DNA of 10,408 nt from Firmicutes bacterium UBA6418 (GTDB lineage: Bacteria > Bacillota > Clostridia > Peptostreptococcales > Anaerovoracaceae), in the NCBI GenBank assembly GCA_002439735.1, contig DJPG01000009.1, positions 18,339 through 28,746 of the forward strand, written 5' to 3'. The position numbers and the translations under genes are program-made. The first letter of the stretch is position 1. Each line of letters opens with the position of its first letter. Below the pieces are notes generated by a model. That model saw nothing but the letters and a program-made list of their open reading frames with translations. It was not told the DNA's origin and made no database searches. Positions 5,906 through 10,408 of the stretch are shown here, piece after piece.

Positions 5906-6474
5906 TAGTTAGCACCTCCTACTGCTTCGAATTGTTTCAGCGCCGCACAGACTCCCTGGTAAACACCGTTGGAGGAAATGGTAGCGCCACTGACGTAGGT
6001 AACTGTGGAATCGCCTTTGATATTGTCGGCATTCGCAAGTTCGGTCAGTCCCTTGTACTGTTCCAGATACGCGGAATCATGCGCCTTGGTACCAAGTCCC
6101 TTGGTATCATTGTGTGCAGTCACTTTGACGCCTGTGATCGCGCCTTCGCTGTCGATACCGACCATTTCGGTCAGAAGACCGCCGAAGGAAGCAGTTTTAA
6201 CGGTTACGACCATGCCGACGCCGTCAGCGATGTAGCAGTCCTCGACATAGACTTTGTCCGGATTGGTTACGACAAGCTCGCCGTCATATTTCGTGAAAGA
6301 AGTCGCTGCCGGAAGCAGTTCCGCTCTGGCCGCGTCAGCCGCCTTCGCGGAGTTATCCGCGATGATCGGTGCGGTGATGGAGTTTACATATGCCAGCGCA
6401 AATGTGATGACCAGACAGATCGCTACCAGAACAACAGTCGGCTGTATGTATTCTTTAAAAGTATTACTTTTCAT
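5905..6474 (-). CDS. rnfG: Rnf complex subunit RnfG (FMN-binding, covalent flavin)
   Basis: RnfG is a membrane-anchored subunit with an extracytoplasmic FMN-binding domain. The 189-residue protein has one N-terminal helix (about 11-31) and a soluble domain with HNDTKGLGTK (121-130). The flavin attachment motif is SGAT (162-165), where T165 is the expected phosphoester-linked FMN residue added by an ApbE-type flavin transferase. The position six residues before that Thr, usually Asp in the ApbE consensus, is Thr here (T159). I chose the ATG at 6474 because GGAGGTG (6484-6490) sits 9 bases upstream. An in-frame ATG at 6492 would add six residues, but the ribosome binding site would then lie inside its own codons. 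The chosen start overlaps the rnfD stop by 11 bases. No apbE gene is in the window. Confidence 0.94.
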   Translation of the reverse strand: MKSNTFKEYIQPTVVLVAICLVITFALAYVNSITAPIIADNSAKAADAARAELLPAATSFTKYDGELVVTNPDKVYVEDCYIADGVGMVVTVKTASFGGLLTEMVGIDSEGAITGVKVTAHNDTKGLGTKAHDSAYLEQYKGLTELANADNIKGDSTVTYVSGATISSNGVYQGVCAALKQFEAVGGAN

Positions 6475-7447
6475 TTTTCTTCGCACCTCCATACATTCTC
6501 TTCTGGAAGAAGTTGTCGATGAGCGGTGTCAGGCAGTTCATGATCAGGATCGAGAAGGAAACGCCTTCTGGGTACTGACCCCACAGCCGGATGATCATGG
6601 TAATCAAGCCGCAGCCGATACCAAAGACAACTTTACCCCATGGTAATAACGGAGTTGTGACATAGTCGGTCGCCATGAAGAACGCGCCGAGCATGACGCC
6701 GCCTGCCAGTACGTGGAAGACTGCCATGTGCAGAGCGTCTCCGCCGGTCGCGCCGTAGTAGATCGCCGCGAATACGAAGACCGTACCGATGAAGCATACC
6801 GGGATGATCGGGCTGATGATCTTTTTCCAGATCAGGAACAGTCCGCCAATCAAGAGTGCAACGGCACTGACTTCGCCCATGGAACCGCCGATGTAGCCGA
6901 GGAACATTTCCATGTTGGACGGAAGATCTACCAGATTGCCCTCAGCCAGTACGCCAAGCGGTGTTGCACCTGTCACGGCATCTGCGGTCTGACTCATTCT
7001 TGGCATCGGCCATGTCGTCATTTCGGTCGCGAAGGAAATGAACAGCACGATTCTGGCTGTAATCGCCGGGTTCGCGATGTTTTTGCCGATGCCGCCGAAT
7101 AACTGTTTGATGACGATAATGGCAACAAAGCAGCCGACGATGGCGATCCAGTAAGGAAGGCCGGACGGTACGTTGAACGCGATCAGTACGCCTGTCAGAA
7201 CCGCACTCAGGTCGCCGATGGTCTGTTTTTTGTGCATCAGCTGATTCCATGCCCATTCAAAGAATACGCTGGCAACCGCGCATACCAGGGTCAGTGCGAT
7301 GACTCTTGCTCCAAAAACATAGATGCTTGCCAGAAAAGACGGTGCCAGTCCGATGAGCACCATCATCATGATTCTGGTGGTGTCCATATTGGTCACGATG
7401 TGCGGAGCGGGAGTTACTAATAAGTTATCGTGAATTTTCTTATCCAT
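6464..7447 (-). CDS. rnfD: Rnf complex membrane subunit RnfD (covalent FMN)
   Basis: RnfD is an integral membrane subunit of the NqrB/RnfD family and takes part in electron and ion transfer through the membrane. The 327-residue protein starts with the family-like LLVTPAPHI (9-17) and has eight to ten hydrophobic helices. The flavinylation motif DAVTGATPLG places the covalently bound FMN on T162; D156 matches the Asp of the ApbE target consensus. FGGIGKNIANPA (117-128) and ATDYVTTPLLPWG (259-271) are other conserved family segments. The start overlaps the rnfC stop by one base (TAATG at 7445-7449), with GGAGG about 13 bases upstream. Its C-terminal codons overlap the rnfG start. Confidence 0.97.
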   Translation of the reverse strand: MDKKIHDNLLVTPAPHIVTNMDTTRIMMMVLIGLAPSFLASIYVFGARVIALTLVCAVASVFFEWAWNQLMHKKQTIGDLSAVLTGVLIAFNVPSGLPYWIAIVGCFVAIIVIKQLFGGIGKNIANPAITARIVLFISFATEMTTWPMPRMSQTADAVTGATPLGVLAEGNLVDLPSNMEMFLGYIGGSMGEVSAVALLIGGLFLIWKKIISPIIPVCFIGTVFVFAAIYYGATGGDALHMAVFHVLAGGVMLGAFFMATDYVTTPLLPWGKVVFGIGCGLITMIIRLWGQYPEGVSFSILIMNCLTPLIDNFFQKRMYGGAKKNEK

Positions 7448-8757
7448 TATTTAATTCCAGCCTCCTTTACTACCGCTTTGCCGAGCTTGTTCATGAAGCT
7501 GAGCGGTCTTCTTGCCGGGCAGATATACGAGCAGCTGCCGCATTCCATGCACTGCATGACCTTGAGATCCGCGAGCGCCTGCGCGTCTTTTGCCTCGTAT
7601 GCCTTTGCGAGTGCGGTCGGAATCAATCCGAACGGACAGGCCTGATGGCATCTGCCGCAGTTGATGCAGCTTGTTTCTTCTTTTATCAGGGACTGTGCCG
7701 CTGAGAATGCCAAAATCGCGTTATTGTTCTTGACGATCGGCATCGCGTCCGAGAAAATGGCTCTTCCCATCATCGGTCCGCCCATCAGGATCTTTTTCGG
7801 TTCCTCTTTGTAACCGCCGCAGAAATCGATCACATCGTAAATCGGTGTACCGATCGGCGCCATGACGTTTTTCGGGGTCGTGACCGCATCACCGTCCACC
7901 GTCATCCTCTTTTGGATCAACGGCATGCCGGTTCTGAAATATTGTCCGACAAACGCGATGGTCGTAACGTTGGAAAGAATGACACCATGCTGCGCTGGAA
8001 TTTCTCCGGCGTTCATGGTCTTGCCTGTGATTTCATAAAGAAGCACTCTTTCCGCGCCCTTCGGGTATCTTGCCTGCAGCTTGAATGTCTTCAGGTTGGT
8101 AATGCCCTTGGCAGCCAGAAGCTTGTCAAGATGCGCAATCGCATCCGGCTTGTTTTCTTCAATTCCGATGTAGCCTTCATCCAGTCCGATGAACTTCATC
8201 AAAAGCTGACAGCCGGCGATCAGATCCTCTGCGTCTTCGAGCATCAATCTGTGGTCGGAAGTGATAAACGGTTCGCATTCAGCTGCATTGACGATCAAAG
8301 TATGTACTTCGTCGATGTTCTTCGGGTTGAATTTGATGTGTGTCGGGAATGATGCGCCGCCCAGACCTACGAGGCCGCTTTCTCTGATAGCTTTGATGAA
8401 TTCCGGCAGGTCATTCGCTTCTGGAACCTTGATTCCCTCATAAACTTCTTGTTTCTTGTCTGTTTCGATGACTACCAGTGTGTCGGTGCCGCCCATTGCG
8501 GAACGCTGTTCTTCCAGACCTTTTACAGTCCCGGAAACGCTTGCGTGGATAGGTGCGCTGACAAAAGCATCAGTATCGCCAATAAGCTGTCCTACTTTTA
8601 CATAGTCGCCTTTTTGAACTAACGGCTTGCAAGGTGCTCCTATATGCTGAGACATCGAAATTTTTACAACATCCGGAATCGGCATTACTTCTGTCGCACA
8701 ACCGGCAGTGTGCTTGTAATGGCTCACATGAATGCTGTGTAAATGTTTTTGACTCAT
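7447..8757 (-). CDS. rnfC: Rnf complex subunit RnfC (NADH-binding)
   Basis: RnfC is the peripheral cytoplasmic subunit that reacts with NAD+/NADH and passes electrons via FMN and iron-sulfur clusters. The 436-residue protein has an N-terminal barrel-sandwich region (about 25-100, with VSAPIHASVSGTV). The SLBB/Complex1_51K-type nucleotide and flavin region follows, with GLGGASFPT at 131-139 and NAAECEP at 157-163. Two 4Fe-4S motifs lie near the C-terminus: C364, C367, C370, C374 and C403, C406, C409, C413. Its length is typical of clostridial RnfC, without the long Ala/Lys-rich tail of proteobacterial forms. It is the first gene of the operon; AAAGGAAGG (8768-8776) lies 10 bases before the ATG, with a promoter and an inverted repeat further upstream. 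Confidence 0.97.
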   Translation of the reverse strand: MSQKHLHSIHVSHYKHTAGCATEVMPIPDVVKISMSQHIGAPCKPLVQKGDYVKVGQLIGDTDAFVSAPIHASVSGTVKGLEEQRSAMGGTDTLVVIETDKKQEVYEGIKVPEANDLPEFIKAIRESGLVGLGGASFPTHIKFNPKNIDEVHTLIVNAAECEPFITSDHRLMLEDAEDLIAGCQLLMKFIGLDEGYIGIEENKPDAIAHLDKLLAAKGITNLKTFKLQARYPKGAERVLLYEITGKTMNAGEIPAQHGVILSNVTTIAFVGQYFRTGMPLIQKRMTVDGDAVTTPKNVMAPIGTPIYDVIDFCGGYKEEPKKILMGGPMMGRAIFSDAMPIVKNNNAILAFSAAQSLIKEETSCINCGRCHQACPFGLIPTALAKAYEAKDAQALADLKVMQCMECGSCSYICPARRPLSFMNKLGKAVVKEAGIK

Positions 8758-8782
8758 GTCTGTGAGACCTTCCTTTCTAAAA

Positions 8783-8809
8783 AATATACAAAATCATACG
8801 TTGTATATT
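8783..8809. promoter_or_regulatory. 9-bp perfect inverted repeat overlapping the rnf -10 box
   Basis: AATATACAA (8783-8791) and TTGTATATT (8801-8809) are exact reverse complements separated by 9 bases. The right arm overlaps the predicted -10 box and the left arm falls in the start of the leader, a good place for a repressor. It is not a match to the TTGTTAA-N4-TTAACAA consensus of Rex. The AT-rich setting makes a chance repeat possible. Confidence 0.45.
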
Positions 8810-8812
8810 ATA
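8807..8812 (-). promoter_or_regulatory. -10 box of the rnf operon promoter
   Basis: TATAAT on the minus strand is a perfect -10 hexamer about 50 bases before the rnfC start, predicting transcription from near 8800. The best -35 at normal spacing is poor (GTGCTT at 8830-8835, spacer 17) in a long T-rich run. The promoter may need an activator or be only moderately strong. Confidence 0.55.
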
Positions 8813-8888
8813 CTACAAAAAAAATCAAAAAGCACTAAAAACTTTCGATTCTTAGCACCCGGGGACGCAAAAAACAACGAAAAATATC

Positions 8889-8916
8889 AAAAATCAGGGA
8901 TCGCTCCCTGATTTTT
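8889..8916 (-). terminator. intrinsic terminator after the small membrane protein gene
   Basis: AAAAATCAGGGA (8889-8900) and TCCCTGATTTTT (8905-8916) are perfect 12-base complements around a 4-base loop, with T-rich tails on both strands. It lies 18 bases after the stop of the 8935-9366 gene and ends that transcript before the rnf promoter. The symmetry suggests it could also act on plus-strand transcripts. Confidence 0.85.
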
Positions 8917-8934
8917 GGCATCACTGACCATAAT

Positions 8935-9366
8935 TTAGTCGTTTTTTCCTGTCCGCTGTAGTTCATTTTTTTGTCTTATAAGCCCAAGGCAGCATCCAAT
9001 TATGACGAACACATACAAGAGAATGTACATCCGAAATTCGGTACGCATTTCTGCATGCGTAAACATACTATGGTATACAAGTCCTGCCGTCGGCACCCAG
9101 GACAGCAACAGGATTTCCAGAAGTTTCGCATCCCCTTCTTTCAGCGGTCGCGCCTTCGTCTTAATAAAAGAAATAACCACTCCCGCGATAATCGAAAGCA
9201 CGATCAATCCTGCAGCGATAAAAAGAAAGATTCTTTGCTGTGCTTGCCCCTGCAAGACTATTCGCCAATGCCGAAACAATGCATGGATCGGTATGATTTG
9301 GAGGCAAGTCACACATAAAATCAATTGCATACTTTTTTTCATCTTTGCGAATCCCACTTTTTTCAT
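8935..9366 (-). CDS. small four-helix membrane protein, unknown function
   Basis: I do not recognise this 143-residue protein. It has a basic N-terminus (MKKVGFAKMKKS) and four hydrophobic stretches at about 13-31, 46-68, 84-101 and 111-131. A basic, acidic loop lies between the second and third (KTKARPLKEGDAK), and the tail is polar (RQKNELQRTGKND). It is probably an inner-membrane protein with both ends in the cytoplasm. There is no cysteine motif or other catalytic signature beyond a Cys-Cys pair in the last helix. A strong AAAAGGGGG (9377-9385) lies 10 bases upstream and overlaps the stop of the decarboxylase gene, 17 bases away, so the two are probably co-transcribed. Its GC content (26 of 60 in 9181-9240) is far below that of the decarboxylase. 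A terminator follows. No role is assigned. Confidence 0.7.
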   Translation of the reverse strand: MKKVGFAKMKKSMQLILCVTCLQIIPIHALFRHWRIVLQGQAQQRIFLFIAAGLIVLSIIAGVVISFIKTKARPLKEGDAKLLEILLLSWVPTAGLVYHSMFTHAEMRTEFRMYILLYVFVIIGCCLGLIRQKNELQRTGKND

Positions 9367-9383
9367 AAACGGAAGTCCCCCTT

Positions 9384-10408
9384 TTACGTTTCGCCGACGA
9401 AAACATACCCGTCCGCGGTAATACCGATGACTTTTTCGTCCGCGTCGCGCCGTGCCTTGACATAGGCGAGCACCGCTTCAGTCAGCACTTCGCCCGGGCA
9501 GGCGATCGGTACGCCCGGCGGATAAGGAATGAGGGACGACGCGCAGACGCGACCCGCCGCTTCCGCAAGCGGCACGAAAACCTTCTGGCGCGGGAGCGCG
9601 CGGCGCTCCAGTCTTGTCGTGAGCGCCGGCGGCTGCGCCATCTTCGCCGCCGCGGAAAATTCGCGCTCCGCGGCGATCTTGCGGAGCGCTGCGAGCAGCC
9701 GCTCAAAGTCAGATCGCCGATTGCCGATCCCGCTCATGCACATGATGATGTTGCCGGTCACCAGCTCCAAAAAGATACCTTTTTCCATCAGCAGTTCTTC
9801 CAGCTCATTGCCGTTCACGCCATAAGCAGACATATCGAGGTTCATCTTCGTATAATCCAGCGCCGGCGTTTCCATGATAACAAGCCCCGGAATCTTTTTT
9901 GCTTCCGCATAAAACCACCTCAGGCTCTCCGCCCACACGCGCATCAGCGTCTCGCCTTTTTCTAGCAGAAGATCCGCGTTGATGTCCAGTGTTGCCATCA
10001 GCGGATAGGACGGACTGGAGCTTTCGATCATCTGGAGCTTGTCCTCCAGCACATGGCAGTTCACACGATCCGTACACACATTGAGCAGCGCGCTCTGCGT
10101 CCACGACGCTAGCGTTTTGTGGATGCTGTTGATGACCATGTCCGCGCCCTGCTCCTCCGCCGCCCGCGGGAAGCCTGCGATGCCGTATTTGCCGAAAAGC
10201 TTCAGATGCGCGCCGTGCGCCTGATCGACAATCAGGAGCTTGCCGCGGTCGTGCGTGACCTCTGCGATCGCCCGGATGTCGCTGCAGATGCCGTAATAAT
10301 TCGGCGACGGCAGGATCACTGCCTCCGCCTCCGGATTTTCGTCCAGGCAGCGCGCGATCTCGTCTGCACGGATGCCGCCCAGCACGCCGTACGCCTCTAA
10401 AGTCTCCG
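9384..10408 (-). CDS. Orn/Lys/Arg decarboxylase family PLP enzyme, N-terminus cut by window
   Basis: This fold-type I PLP enzyme decarboxylates a basic amino acid (arginine, lysine or ornithine) to a polyamine or diamine. The frame is open to the right edge; about 340 C-terminal residues are present and the N-terminal part, perhaps 130-150 residues, is missing. The major domain is recognised from AVILPSPNYYGICSD, the PLP-binding Asp in LLIVDQAHGAH, and the Schiff-base lysine in NSIHKTLASWTQSA (Lys codon at 10116-10118). The C-terminal domain shows SSLIPYPPGVPIACPGE, a conserved family element. This short Firmicute type (YaaO/SpeA-like) is near 480 residues when whole. Substrate choice cannot be read from what is here. 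The codon use is very GC-rich (42 of 60 in 9601-9660), unlike the next gene. A small membrane protein gene follows after 17 bases. Confidence 0.9.
   Translation of the reverse strand, partial: ETLEAYGVLGGIRADEIARCLDENPEAEAVILPSPNYYGICSDIRAIAEVTHDRGKLLIVDQAHGAHLKLFGKYGIAGFPRAAEEQGADMVINSIHKTLASWTQSALLNVCTDRVNCHVLEDKLQMIESSSPSYPLMATLDINADLLLEKGETLMRVWAESLRWFYAEAKKIPGLVIMETPALDYTKMNLDMSAYGVNGNELEELLMEKGIFLELVTGNIIMCMSGIGNRRSDFERLLAALRKIAAEREFSAAAKMAQPPALTTRLERRALPRQKVFVPLAEAAGRVCASSLIPYPPGVPIACPGEVLTEAVLAYVKARRDADEKVIGITADGYVFVGET

Noticed and set aside
5932..6522. 196-codon plus-strand open frame opposite rnfG
   Set aside because: It is a shadow of a well-supported gene with no family signature.
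8758..8830. Rex operator at the rnf promoter
   Set aside because: Expected for redox control in Clostridia, but no sequence near TTGTTAA-N4-TTAACAA is present; the inverted repeat there has a different sequence and spacing.
1..10408. CRISPR array, tRNA, rRNA or riboswitch
   Set aside because: No regularly spaced repeats, cloverleaf-like segments or conserved riboswitch cores were seen by eye; intergenic gaps are short and explained by promoters and terminators.

Overview
The window looks like a piece of chromosome from an anaerobic Firmicute of the class Clostridia. The evidence is a complete Rnf operon in the clostridial/acetogen order rnfC-D-G-E-A-B with a long polyferredoxin-type RnfB, an EFR1-type flavodoxin/ferredoxin fusion, a Gx-transporter-type membrane protein, and strong AGGAGG-like ribosome binding sites. 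No rRNA, tRNA, CRISPR array, transposase or integrase was seen. Genus-level placement is not possible from the sequence alone.

Layout from left to right. (1) 1-1274, plus strand: the C-terminal part of a Gx-type membrane transporter-like protein (cut by the window edge), then a flavodoxin-ferredoxin fusion protein (EFR1 type). (2) 1345-3600, minus strand: a compact, AT-richer three-gene operon encoding an XRE-type helix-turn-helix regulator, an ImmA/IrrE-type zinc metallopeptidase and a large protein with a PIN-like acidic tetrad. Its promoter is consensus-like and is bracketed by two nearly identical 20-bp repeats that are likely operators. (3) 3608-8812, minus strand: the rnf operon, with a -10 element and a 9-bp inverted repeat upstream of rnfC and a strong intrinsic terminator after rnfB. 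(4) 8889-10408, minus strand: a terminator, a small four-helix membrane protein of unknown function, and the C-terminal part of an Orn/Lys/Arg-type PLP decarboxylase running off the right edge.

How the genes work together. The Rnf complex couples electron flow between reduced ferredoxin and NAD+ to ion transport across the membrane. RnfB takes or gives electrons to ferredoxin, RnfC carries the NADH/FMN site, RnfA/E form the membrane core with a buried Fe-S site, and RnfD/G carry covalent FMN. The EFR1 protein is a plausible soluble redox partner, but nothing in the sequence proves it.

The most interesting unit is the regulator-peptidase-PIN-like operon. It resembles a toxin-antitoxin or stress/defence switch. 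The model is that the HTH protein represses the operon from the paired repeats, the metallopeptidase cleaves or otherwise inactivates the repressor on a signal (as ImmA does to ImmR and IrrE to DdrO), and the PIN-like protein is the nuclease effector. The domain calls are read from motifs; the working model is inference.
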